Of a stretch of DNA of 47,542 nucleotides, positions 1 through 7,614 are shown one piece after another. Made by a program: the position numbers and the translations under genes. The stretch spans positions 1 to 47,542 of the forward strand of contig DAVZ01000072.1 of the NCBI GenBank assembly GCA_002505765.1. Direction: 5' to 3'. The DNA comes from Methanobacterium sp. UBA176. Lineage in GTDB: Archaea > Methanobacteriota > Methanobacteria > Methanobacteriales > Methanobacteriaceae. Numbering within the stretch: position 1 is the stretch's first letter; each line of letters opens with the position of its first letter. The notes beneath the pieces are model-generated. The model worked only from the letters and a program-made list of their open reading frames with translations. It made no database searches and was not told the DNA's origin.

Positions 1-112
1 AATAACTTTACAACCCCTATTTCTATTGGAAATCAGGAGTGCATAATGCTTGTTTAATACATTATGGCCGTAACTTCTTAACACATTCTAGAAGGACATA
101 AAAATATAAAAA

Positions 113-682
113 ATGAGAAAAACAGCGATAAAATTCGAAGAATGGTTAATTACTCTTTTAATGATATTTCTACTTCTCTTTTATTGGATTAATTTTTGCA
201 GCTCTGATGGGTACTCTTATGAATATAGCGCTGCCCGGGATTTTATGCAAACATTTGCTGGGGATCCTGTGATTTCTTTATTCATTTTCCTGATTTTTGC
301 TATCCCCCTTTATTTGTCCAACAGTTTCAATTTCCATTGCTTTAGGGTTTGTTTTCATGGGATTTACACCTGGAAGTATTCTGGTTTTTATTTATGCAGG
401 TCCTGCCACAAATATGGCGGCGCTGTCAATGATAGTCAAAAAATTTGGAAAAAAATTTTTCAGCATATATCTTGCATCCATTGTGGTAGATTCCATTATA
501 ATGGGGTATACTGTAAATTTATTCAGTAATTTCTTATAGAAAGTATTGCAATTACAGATTTTAATTTGTATAACGGGTATATTCCCTTCTCTATAAAATT
601 AATTTCAGCAGTTATCCTGCTTTGTTTGATAATTTATGGAATATATAAGACCAAGATAGCTAAATTAAATGAAAATTTTTAA
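113..682 (+). pseudogene. Frameshifted half-size permease (ArsP_1/DUF318 type)
   Basis: Remnant of a polytopic membrane permease, probably of the ArsP_1/DUF318 efflux family; the substrate cannot be told. The reading is split over two frames. From 113 to about 312 one frame gives hydrophobic segments ending AIPLY. From about 313 the +1 frame continues with ICPTVS and then GFTPGSILVFIYAGPATN, the conserved core of the family, to a stop at 539. The first frame resumes with a last membrane helix (LISAVILLCLIIYGIY) up to the stop at 680-682. One base lost near 313 restores AIPLYICPTVS. I see two frameshifts and infer a non-functional gene; a sequencing error is the alternative. The true start is unclear. 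Confidence 0.7.
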
Positions 683-808
683 TTCAATGTTTAAAAAGAA
701 CTTTTAATTAAAAGTTTAAAATAATTTTTTGTTTTTTTAATTACTTATTTAGATTTGGCTTAATTTAAAAATAAATAGTTTTTTAATCATTTTAAAATAA
801 GGAGATTG

Positions 809-834
809 GGAATCTGGAATTTAAACCAGATTCC
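809..834. terminator. Perfect 9-bp stem-loop
   Basis: GGAATCTGG, an 8-nt AT loop and CCAGATTCC form a perfect stem, followed by TTT. It lies about 130 bp after the permease remnant. It could be a terminator or a structured RNA end; only the inverted repeat itself is certain. Confidence 0.4.
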
Positions 835-909
835 TTTGATAGACATCATTTTGGAGGATAAATAGGTATGGTAGAACCTAATTATATTATAATGTCTAAT
901 TTTACATGT

Positions 910-1023
910 TTGCAAGACTGAAAGTTTTGCAACCGTAAAAATCACAGCATGAAAAAATCAAAAATTTTTTCTGCCCCAAAATTAGAAGAATTTTGAGGGA
1001 TTTTTACATGTTTGATTGAATGC
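910..1023 (+). repeat. Intergenic hairpin repeat, copy A (long form)
   Basis: Three successive AT-rich hairpins: TTGCAAGACT with AAGTTTTGCAA (910-932), GAAAAAAT with ATTTTTTC (951-971), and CCCCAAAATT with AATTTTGAGGG (974-999), followed by a tail ending GATTGAATG. The reverse complement of 25978-26057 carries the same three hairpins in the same order. Copy B (16716-16770) matches hairpins two and three and the tail. It is therefore a dispersed element, not a one-off terminator. Confidence 0.6.
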
Positions 1024-1184
1024 TTAGAAAAATATGGTTTTAAGCAGTAAAAGGTAACTATTTGGCAGAAAAGTACTCAAACCATATTCTATGCATAAAC
1101 ATCCTTTTGAGAACATGGTTTTAAGTTTATTTTGATACATTTGAGCTGAGGATGACCTAAAACCATACTCTCTTCACTCCCATG

Positions 1185-1224
1185 ATTTAGGCAAGCCTAA
1201 ATTCTGAAAGTTAGGTATACCTAA
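1185..1224. promoter_or_regulatory. Twin DtxR/IdeR-box-like palindromes
   Basis: ATTTAGGC-AA-GCCTAAAT (1185-1202, symmetric except for the centre) and TTAGGTATACCTAA (1211-1224, perfect) have centres 24 bp apart, just upstream of a TATA box at 1236. The TTAGG...CCTAA form is typical of sites bound by iron- or manganese-dependent DtxR-family repressors. That a DtxR-like protein binds here is inference from the consensus. No intact gene follows on the plus strand before 2.4 kb. Confidence 0.5.
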
Positions 1225-1235
1225 ATCTCTCATGG

Positions 1236-1243
1236 TATATAAA
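1236..1243 (+). promoter_or_regulatory. TATA box of orphan promoter
   Basis: TATATAAA directly downstream of the twin palindromes. An archaeal start site would be expected near 1265-1270. The next structure is a hairpin at 1294-1316, so a transcript from here could be a very short RNA, or the original gene has been lost. Confidence 0.4.
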
Positions 1244-1293
1244 TTTTGCTATTTTTCGGGTTGAATTAAATAAAAATAAGAAATTTGAATAAA

Positions 1294-1316
1294 AGAGATT
1301 TTTATTTTAAATCTCT
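1294..1316 (+). terminator. AT-rich stem-loop after orphan promoter
   Basis: AGAGATTT, a 7-nt loop and AAATCTCT form a perfect 8-bp stem about 30 nt after the predicted start site of the promoter at 1236. It may terminate a short transcript. The call rests on symmetry and position only. Confidence 0.3.
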
Positions 1317-1331
1317 AAACTCACTGAAATT

Positions 1332-1640
1332 TCAGGTAAACGATTTGATTGTTAATTTTACAGTCATCTCAATGGCTTTTTCGTCTTTAATAATGGGATA
1401 AGAATATTTTACTTCTGATACCCTGCCCAAAAGGGGACGATTAAAGTTTTCAGGTACCCTTCTAAACTTTGTTTCATAATTTTACAGCTATTTCTATTAA
1501 TTGTACCATTGTTATTAACATATATGAATAACTTTCTTCCATCAAAATTTAAATTAATAATAATATTAACTGATGGTAGGTATCAAAATTATCAGGTAAT
1601 AGTTCATCCGCTTATCTACAGCCGTAAATCTTGATATAGC
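1332..1640 (-). pseudogene. Degenerate coding trace, unidentified
   Basis: On the minus strand two frames join into one plausible protein. An upstream part reads INLNFDGRKLFIYVNNNG. A change of frame near 1475 leads to a 47-residue open stretch containing RVPENFNRPLLGRVSEVKYS and ending at a stop at 1332. Further upstream (about 1565-1640) a third segment is open. Composition looks protein-like, but I recognise no family and there is no intact start. I read it as a decayed gene; chance open frames in AT-rich DNA are the alternative. Confidence 0.25.
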
Positions 1641-1955
1641 AGGTAAAATTTAGATATTTTTTGAGAATAATACAATTTTAAGTCTAGATTTCAATGTAAC
1701 TTTCAGGGACTGGAAAACTGGTCTGATAAGAAGATACTCTTAAATAATTCGAAAATATGGATATTGATATTAATTTAAATACAACCCGTTTTTAAATACT
1801 TAAAATTTCCAATGAATAAAATTTGAATTTTAAATTGTTAAACATGTGTTTTACCTTATAAAGAGGGTATCAAGATAGGATACTTTAGATCAGGCACTAA
1901 ATCCTAAACTCATGATTCGAAGTAAATATTCGTTTTAACGAAAAAACTCCTGGAA

Positions 1956-2090
1956 ATGAGGCAGTGTCGTTGTAAAGGCCCGATAAAGGTAAAATTGTGC
2001 TGCTGCAAGGACATTAGTTTGACTGCCATATCTGAGGAGCTTTATAACAAAAATGATTCATTAGATGGTATTCATATTTTTAATGGCTAA
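1956..2090 (+). CDS. Possible small cysteine-rich protein (44 aa)
   Basis: An ATG-initiated frame of 44 residues with cysteines at 4, 6, 15, 16 and 17 (CRC near the start and CCC after KVKL), then a polar helix-like part. No convincing ribosome binding site precedes it. It ends 12 nt before the next frame, which does have a strong GGGAGG site. It may be a metal-binding peptide, a fragment of a larger decayed gene, or chance. I do not recognise the family. Confidence 0.25.
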   Translation: MRQCRCKGPIKVKLCCCKDISLTAISEELYNKNDSLDGIHIFNG

Positions 2091-2102
2091 TGGGAGGAAT
2101 GC

Positions 2103-2348
2103 ATGTCTATTGATTATCTCAAAGAATTTAATGAGGCATCTACATATTTTGGGGAAACTAAAGAATTTCAATGATAAGTTTGGTTTGTTTAAAGAAATGG
2201 GAATATGGAGGGAGGGCCGTTTTTCAATAAAATAATGTGGATAAATCAAACTGTTGTTATGGGAATATTAGGCTTTTTTGGTTATTCATTCATTGTAAAC
2301 GGGATTCATCAGGCAAAGGATTCTTTTGAAACCTTAATTATTCCATAA
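2103..2348 (+). pseudogene. Decayed small protein, possibly carboxymuconolactone decarboxylase-like
   Basis: ATG at 2103 has a strong GGGAGG ribosome binding site 6 nt upstream and reads MSIDYLKEFNEASTYFGETK, then a stop at 2172-2174. A shifted frame continues with DKFGLFKEMGIWREGRFSIK. The first frame resumes about 2230 with FGYSFIVNGIHQAKDS and ends at 2348. The order resembles a CMD/AhpD-type protein, whose CxxC (as in CGYC at 34.3 kb) would be degraded to GYS here. The family call is inference; that the stretch is broken coding sequence is better supported. Confidence 0.3.
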
Positions 2349-2457
2349 CTCTAATTTTATTTATTAATGGATTTATCTGTTGATTTGGGTTATATGCGAA
2401 GAGAATATAAGATGCTTAAGTTATAACTATTTTCAATCAATAATGAAGGTAATTAAC

Positions 2458-4065
2458 ATGATCAGTGGCAACCTGGTAAATATATTTACTGAAGAGATCT
2501 ACCCAGCAGAAATAGAGTTTTCTGGTGGAGTAATAGAATGTGTGAGGCCAGTTCAAAGGAAATTCAATGGCTATATTTTACCTGGATTTATAGATGCCCA
2601 CATACATATAGAAAGTTCAATGCTCACCCCTTCAAGATTTGCTGAGGCTGTTGTCCCCCACGGGACAACATCTGTTGTATCAGATCCCCACGAAATTGCA
2701 AATGTTCTGGGAATTAAAGGAATTGAATATATGATTAATGATGCAGCCAATGTTCCATTACGTGTATTTTTCACAGCCCCTTCATGCGTTCCTGCAACTC
2801 CTTTTGAAACTTCAGGAGCAATAATTGGCCTCAAAGAGATAGATAAACTGCTTTGTATGGAAGAGATGGTTGCTCTGGGAGAAATGATGAATTTCCCTGG
2901 GGTTTTAGCAGAAGATCAGGAAGTAATGGCTAAAATAGAATCATCTAAAAAACATAAAAAGCCAGTTGACGGTCACTCACCTCTTTTAAGTGGAAAAGAC
3001 CTCTGTAAATATGTAAGGGCAGGAATTTCTACTGATCATGAATGTACAGATCCAGACGAAGTAAGGGAGAAAAGAAGGCTTGGAATGAAAATAATGCTTC
3101 GTCAGGGTTCATCTGCTAAGAACTTAAAAGATTTAATTGATTCTGGCGGAGATTTCATTGTATCTGACGATAAACATCCTGAGGACCTCTTAAAGGGACA
3201 TGTAGACATGATGCTTAAGGAAGCTGTAGAATACGGGTTAGATGCCTTACAAGCGATCAAAATGGTAACTTTAAACCCTGCAGAGCATTACAATTTAAAT
3301 ACAGGGCTCATTGCTCCTGGAAAATCCGCAGACCTTGTTATTGTTGATGATCTTAAAAATTTCAACGTAAAAGAAGTGTTTATTGGTGGAAACAGGGTGG
3401 CAGTTGATGGGAAACCCTTATTTTCCATAAAACCCCTGAAACTTCAAAGTTCATTTAAATTAGTTTATAAAAAGCCAGATGACTTTGAAGTCTTATCCAA
3501 TAAAAAAGAGGAGGAAGTAAGAGTAATTAAGGCTATTGAGGGACAATTATTCACTGAAGAAATTGAAGCAACGTTAAAAGTTGTTGAGGGTAGAATAAGG
3601 CCAGATATAGAAAAAGATGTTTTAAAAATTTCTGTTATTGAAAGACACGGCCATAGTAGAATGAAAAATGCATTTATTCAAGGATTTGGTCTACAAAATG
3701 GCGCTATAGCATCAAGCATTGCCCATGATTCTCACAATATAATCGTTGTTGGAACCAATAGTCAGGATATGGCTGATGCAGTTAACAAACTTATTCAAAA
3801 TAAAGGAGGACTTGTTATAGCATCAAAGGGTGATCATCATGCTTTAAACCTTCCAATAGGAGGACTTATGAGCACAGAAACTGTTGGAGTAGTTGCCTAT
3901 AAACTTAAAAGGTTACAAAATGCTTTAGGTAAAGTGGGATGCAAACTCACTTCACCTTTTATGACCATGTCTTTTATGGCCCTTTTAGTGATTCCTAAAC
4001 TTAAAATAAGTGATAGGGGCTTATTCGATGTTGAAAAATTTAGGTTTGTAGATTTAATAAAATAA
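2458..4065 (+). CDS. ade: Adenine deaminase
   Basis: Hydrolyses adenine to hypoxanthine and ammonia in purine salvage; cytoplasmic metal-dependent amidohydrolase. Visible motifs are the metal-binding HIHIESSM after the PGFIDA strand, GTTSVVSDPHEIANV, DGHSPLLSG, STDHECTDPDE, LRQGSSAKNL and SDDKHPEDLL. The C-terminal half carries FGLQNGAIASSIAHDSHN, typical of this family. Length of 535 residues fits. The frame is open back to an ATG at 2380, and an ATG also lies at 2443. I prefer 2458 because GAAGGT lies 7 nt upstream and the domain begins directly with GNLVNIFTEEIYPAE. It stands alone, downstream of decayed DNA. Confidence 0.9.
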   Translation: MISGNLVNIFTEEIYPAEIEFSGGVIECVRPVQRKFNGYILPGFIDAHIHIESSMLTPSRFAEAVVPHGTTSVVSDPHEIANVLGIKGIEYMINDAANVPLRVFFTAPSCVPATPFETSGAIIGLKEIDKLLCMEEMVALGEMMNFPGVLAEDQEVMAKIESSKKHKKPVDGHSPLLSGKDLCKYVRAGISTDHECTDPDEVREKRRLGMKIMLRQGSSAKNLKDLIDSGGDFIVSDDKHPEDLLKGHVDMMLKEAVEYGLDALQAIKMVTLNPAEHYNLNTGLIAPGKSADLVIVDDLKNFNVKEVFIGGNRVAVDGKPLFSIKPLKLQSSFKLVYKKPDDFEVLSNKKEEEVRVIKAIEGQLFTEEIEATLKVVEGRIRPDIEKDVLKISVIERHGHSRMKNAFIQGFGLQNGAIASSIAHDSHNIIVVGTNSQDMADAVNKLIQNKGGLVIASKGDHHALNLPIGGLMSTETVGVVAYKLKRLQNALGKVGCKLTSPFMTMSFMALLVIPKLKISDRGLFDVEKFRFVDLIK

Positions 4066-4474
4066 TTATACCTTAAATGATATTAGATGTTTTGACTTTA
4101 TAAATTCAGTTAAAGAAGAATCTGGCGGTAAAATAATGGAATATCTGAAATCATTGAAAAAGAACCTTATTTGCTGGGAAGCAAGAAAAAAGGAATTTTA
4201 CAGATAAAGTTAAGCACGATAATTTTAAAGAATTGTCTTAGGAATGGATTTGTGGTAAAATAAATTTATCTGTTAATTAAATTACTTTTTTAATACATTT
4301 TTCTTAACTGATTATTATTTACATTTATTTAATTGAATACTCACTCATTTTTATTTAGTTTTTTAAAGGAGATTATTAAACAAATTAATTAATGAAAAAG
4401 TTTATATAATAATAAAACAAGATAATGTTTATTTTACCAAGTAATACTATTTAATAGTTATCTATGATATTGGG
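4066..4474 (+). other. Intergenic region with promoter of the kinase gene
   Basis: 409 bp without a convincing gene. TTTATATAAT at 4401-4410 is a good TATA box for the kinase gene starting at 4475 and would give a leader of about 40 nt. A 24-codon frame near 4135-4210 has no support beyond its ATG. Confidence 0.4.
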
Positions 4475-5632
4475 ATGTTTATGGATGATAGGATGGACAA
4501 CAAAGTTATTAGTGTACTTTTAATAGAAGACAATCCTGCTGATATTGCCTTGATAAGAGAAATGTTGAAGGAATCCCAGAATACTGATTTTAAACTTCAT
4601 AATGTCCAGCACCTTAATGAGGGGCTTAAATATTTAAAGGAAAACTGGGTTGATGTACTTTTACTTGATTTAAACCTGCCAGATAGTCATGGCCTTGTAA
4701 CATTCCAAAAAGCCAATGAAAATGCACCGGATGTACCTATTGTGATATTAACTGCATTTGATGATGAGGATACGGCACTAACTGCAGTCAAAGGAGATGC
4801 ACAGGATTATTTAACCAAAGGAAATTTAGATAGTAGTTTTTTAACCCGTTCAATGTCATATGCAATTGAGCGTAAGTCAATTGAAAGTGAACTGAAAAAA
4901 TATCAGGAACATCTTGAAGAACTGGTTGAAGAGAGAACTAATGAACTGAAAAAATCAAATGAAAGCCTTAAAAGAGAAATAAAAGCTCGAAAAAAGGCAG
5001 AGGATGAAATCAGGGCATCACTTAATGAAAAAAAGATACTTCTTGAAGAAATCCATGATAGGGTGGAGAATAATTTAATAACGGTTTCAAATCTAATAGG
5101 GCTTGAATATTCTCTAACTGACAAGGAACCAATTGAAATATATCAGGACAGCCAGAACAGGGTGAAAGCAATTGCTTTGATCCATGAAAGACTTTCAAAA
5201 TCGGAAGATTTTGCAGTGATTGATTTTGCAGTGTACACAGATGAACTGATAAAATATCTTCTGAAATCATACGCAGCTGATCCAAATCTTATTAAAATAA
5301 ATACAGGAATTAATGGCGTCTTACTTGATATTGATACTGCAATTCCATCTGGTTTAATTTTAAATGAATTAATTTCCAATGCATTAAAACATGCATTTAA
5401 AAATAGGCTTCATGGAGAAATAGATGTAAAGTTCTCACTGGATCATGGTATTTTTGAATTAATTGTTAGTGATAACGGAATAGGACTTTCAGAAGATTTA
5501 GATTATACATATGCAGAAACTCCAGGATTGCAGCTGGTTAATACACTGGTAAGGCAGCTTGATGGCATTATAGAACTTGATATTAATGGTGGAACCACTT
5601 TTAAAATTACATTTAGGGATTTTAAACCATAA
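4475..5632 (+). CDS. Receiver-domain histidine kinase (HisKA_2 type)
   Basis: Cytoplasmic hybrid signalling protein. Residues about 11-130 form a receiver domain with the acidic pair E18-D19, phosphoacceptor D65 in LLLDLNLPD and the conserved lysine in YLTKGN. A coiled coil follows (about 130-185). The HisKA_2 dimerisation/phosphoacceptor box reads EIHDRVENNL (the usual form is HHRVKNNL), and the ATPase domain has NELISNALKHAF and DNGIGL. There is no membrane segment, so it probably senses through its receiver, as many methanogen kinases of this type do. No partner response regulator is adjacent. ATGs at 4481 and 4493 are alternative starts. Confidence 0.85.
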   Translation: MFMDDRMDNKVISVLLIEDNPADIALIREMLKESQNTDFKLHNVQHLNEGLKYLKENWVDVLLLDLNLPDSHGLVTFQKANENAPDVPIVILTAFDDEDTALTAVKGDAQDYLTKGNLDSSFLTRSMSYAIERKSIESELKKYQEHLEELVEERTNELKKSNESLKREIKARKKAEDEIRASLNEKKILLEEIHDRVENNLITVSNLIGLEYSLTDKEPIEIYQDSQNRVKAIALIHERLSKSEDFAVIDFAVYTDELIKYLLKSYAADPNLIKINTGINGVLLDIDTAIPSGLILNELISNALKHAFKNRLHGEIDVKFSLDHGIFELIVSDNGIGLSEDLDYTYAETPGLQLVNTLVRQLDGIIELDINGGTTFKITFRDFKP

Positions 5633-5634
5633 AA

Positions 5635-6249
5635 TTATTCTTTTAAATGATCTAAAATTAATTTCATGGCTTCTTTGTGTTCTACTCCACCAACGCGATT
5701 TACAAGGCGGGACATTTCTTTAATTCTATGGGAATAGATACTTGCAGTAGTATTATCCACCATTTCAATTCTTGAAATATATACTAAAGATTCTATTATG
5801 GCAAAAATAGCTCTATTTAAAGGTTGAAAGTTTTTTTCTTTAATTACAACATCATTTACATCAGCTTTTACTATATTTAATACTGATTTACCTATTTTAT
5901 CCTCTTTTTCCACTTCTTTAATGCTTTTTACAGTTGCAGTGAAGAAAGCATCAGCACCTTTAATATAGAAATTATCATGGTATTTTTCAAAGTGGCGGGT
6001 AGATAAATCTCCAATAGTACTATTTACAAAAATAAGAGGATCATGAGTAATATTAACCGTAAATCGTGGATTTAATTTTAAATTTTGAAGTGTATGAGTT
6101 CCATCGTATAAATATAGAACAATCTTCATTTTGTCTTTGCAAATGACTCCAATTGGGGCGGCATTAGGTTCACCTGCCTCATTTTCGGTGCTTATTATTG
6201 TCTCGTATAATAATCCCTTTTCCATTCCAATAAAATGAAGATCATTCAT
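5635..6249 (-). CDS. DUF447 family flavin-binding-fold protein
   Basis: A 204-residue archaeal protein of the DUF447 family, whose fold is the FMN-binding split barrel; its reaction is not established. Typical parts are the N-terminal GLLYETIISTENEAGEPNAA strand pair, PIGVICKD, the LYDGTHTLQNLK stretch, and NPRFTVNITHDP. The C-terminal helical half contains NRVGGVEHKEAMKLILDHL. It converges on the kinase gene with only 2 bp between stops. A 49-residue membrane peptide lies 59 bp upstream on the same strand and may be cotranscribed. Confidence 0.75.
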   Translation of the reverse strand: MNDLHFIGMEKGLLYETIISTENEAGEPNAAPIGVICKDKMKIVLYLYDGTHTLQNLKLNPRFTVNITHDPLIFVNSTIGDLSTRHFEKYHDNFYIKGADAFFTATVKSIKEVEKEDKIGKSVLNIVKADVNDVVIKEKNFQPLNRAIFAIIESLVYISRIEMVDNTTASIYSHRIKEMSRLVNRVGGVEHKEAMKLILDHLKE

Positions 6250-6308
6250 TATTTCACCATAGACTTTTAAATAATTTAAAAAAAATAGTTAAAAAATTAG
6301 AAAAGTGT

Positions 6309-6458
6309 TTAGTAGGTGTCTCTACCTTTTAAGTATATGTATATAATATAGGCTATGATAAGAATGATGATTACAGGAAGTAACCATATAAATAGATAGA
6401 AAACGATCACTGCAAGTATAATAGCTACTATTATATATAAAATATCTTTAAGTTCCAT
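6309..6458 (-). CDS. Small two-helix membrane protein (49 aa)
   Basis: A short frame that length cut-offs miss. After a polar MELKDIL start it is almost wholly hydrophobic: a first helix around IVAIILAVIVFYLFIWLL, a proline break, then IIILIIAYIIYIYL, ending with a basic-polar KGRDTY tail. This suits a membrane hairpin. It lies 59 bp upstream of the DUF447 gene on the same strand, and its own upstream DNA has an AT-rich TATA candidate (tataaatata, 6481-6490). Function unknown. The clean length, tail and position argue for a real gene. Confidence 0.55.
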   Translation of the reverse strand: MELKDILYIIVAIILAVIVFYLFIWLLPVIIILIIAYIIYIYLKGRDTY

Positions 6459-6541
6459 AATATAAAATTATTATTTAATGTATAAATATATTTCTGAAAA
6501 TAACTTGAATCAATAAAAAAGGATTAATTAGAGGACACGTT

Positions 6542-7111
6542 ATGAAAATACTTGTTGTAAACAACTATGGACAGTATAATCATCGAATTCACAGAACCTT
6601 ACACTATTTAAAGATTCCTTCAGAGATAATACCCAATTCAACCTCTCTGGTGAAAATTGATGAAAAAGAACCTGCAGGTCTGATACTTGGAGGAGGGCCT
6701 TCCATTGAAAAAGCTGGAAACTGCTTTAAATATGTTACAGAATTGAATTATCCTATTTTAGGCATCTGTCTTGGTCATCAAATAATTGCAAAGGCTTATG
6801 GTGGTGAAATTGGTGCTGCTGGGATTGAAAGCTATGCAAAAATAGATTTAAACATAATTTATGAGAATGATATCTTTAAAGGACTTGGAAACACGATGAA
6901 GGTCTGGGCTTCACATAAAGACGAAGTCAAAAAACTTCCGGAGGGCTTCAAAATACTTGCAGATTCTGAAATTTGTGATATTGAAGCCATGAAACATGAA
7001 AATAAACCGATTTATGGTATACAGTTCCACCCAGAAGTTTATCACAGTGAAAATGGCCCTAAAATATTTGAAAACTTCTACGAAGTGTGTAAAAATTATT
7101 CTCAAAAATAG
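6542..7111 (+). CDS. guaAA: GMP synthase subunit A (glutamine amidotransferase)
   Basis: Class I glutamine amidotransferase that hydrolyses glutamine and passes ammonia to subunit B to convert XMP to GMP. The 189-residue size is that of the separate archaeal subunit. The nucleophile C76 is in GICLGHQ and the other triad members H163 and E165 are in QFHPEVYHS; the oxyanion strand GGGPS is at 50-54. Subunit B follows on the same strand after a 503-bp gap, which is unusually long for partners, so they probably have separate promoters. ATG at 6542 follows a GAGGAC ribosome site. Confidence 0.92.
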   Translation: MKILVVNNYGQYNHRIHRTLHYLKIPSEIIPNSTSLVKIDEKEPAGLILGGGPSIEKAGNCFKYVTELNYPILGICLGHQIIAKAYGGEIGAAGIESYAKIDLNIIYENDIFKGLGNTMKVWASHKDEVKKLPEGFKILADSEICDIEAMKHENKPIYGIQFHPEVYHSENGPKIFENFYEVCKNYSQK

Positions 7112-7614
7112 CTATAAGATCGATCATAATTTTTCTTAGTGATATTACTTGCAGCGTTTATGAGTCATATATTATCCTTAGAATCAACGTTGTTTACTGT
7201 ATTCTAAACTGCAGTTGATGTGGTATGCACGAATGGTTCATGGTAAATAACTATGCATTCATTTCCAATTAAAAACAGTTTATTTGTATCTGGCGGTAAT
7301 TTTTTTATCAATTATTTGGAATACGATAGCTTAAATGTAGGGCACGATAAAAATGTTCGTATTTATCAGGAACTGGAATCCAGGGATTGTTGGAAGAAAA
7401 AATCCCATAAATCAGGCCTAAAATTAGAAAAGCAGTATCTGGACTTATATCTCTAAATTAGCTTATCATAAACAATATATTATATGATTTATTTTTAGTT
7501 AAATAATTGATATGCTATATATAATATCTAAAGAATTATAAAAGATAAGTTGAATATTCAATTTAGGAAAAATACTTTATTATTCTTATTAAAATTTAAT
7601 TCAGGTGAAAAAAT
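7112..7614 (+). other. Gap between the GMP synthase subunits, possible decayed coding DNA
   Basis: 503 bp separating two partner genes. A 67-codon frame (7253-7456) is open, but its protein (with VGHDKNVRIYQELESRD) matches nothing I know and lacks a ribosome site. A neighbouring frame near 7400-7456 also reads like protein (PKIRKAVSGLIS), which suggests a frameshifted remnant. The last 100 bp carry AT-rich promoter sequence and GGTGA just before the subunit B start. Confidence 0.3.

Noticed and set aside
868..921. 17-codon frame with GGAGG site running into repeat A
   Set aside because: Too short to call a gene; kept only as a hint that the repeat interrupts coding DNA.
910..1023. CRISPR-like repeat array
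   Set aside because: The hairpins are not identical direct repeats with spacers of constant length, and no cas gene is in the window.
2061..2249. 62-codon minus-strand frame
   Set aside because: Opposite the stretch with the strong GGGAGG site and protein-like plus-strand frames; its own sequence is unremarkable.
2571..2834. 87-codon minus-strand frame opposite adenine deaminase
   Set aside because: Covers the catalytic core of ade on the other strand; no independent support.
7253..7456. 67-codon frame between the GMP synthase genes
   Set aside because: No family, no ribosome site, and a better protein-like reading in a neighbouring frame near its end; described as part of the gap instead.
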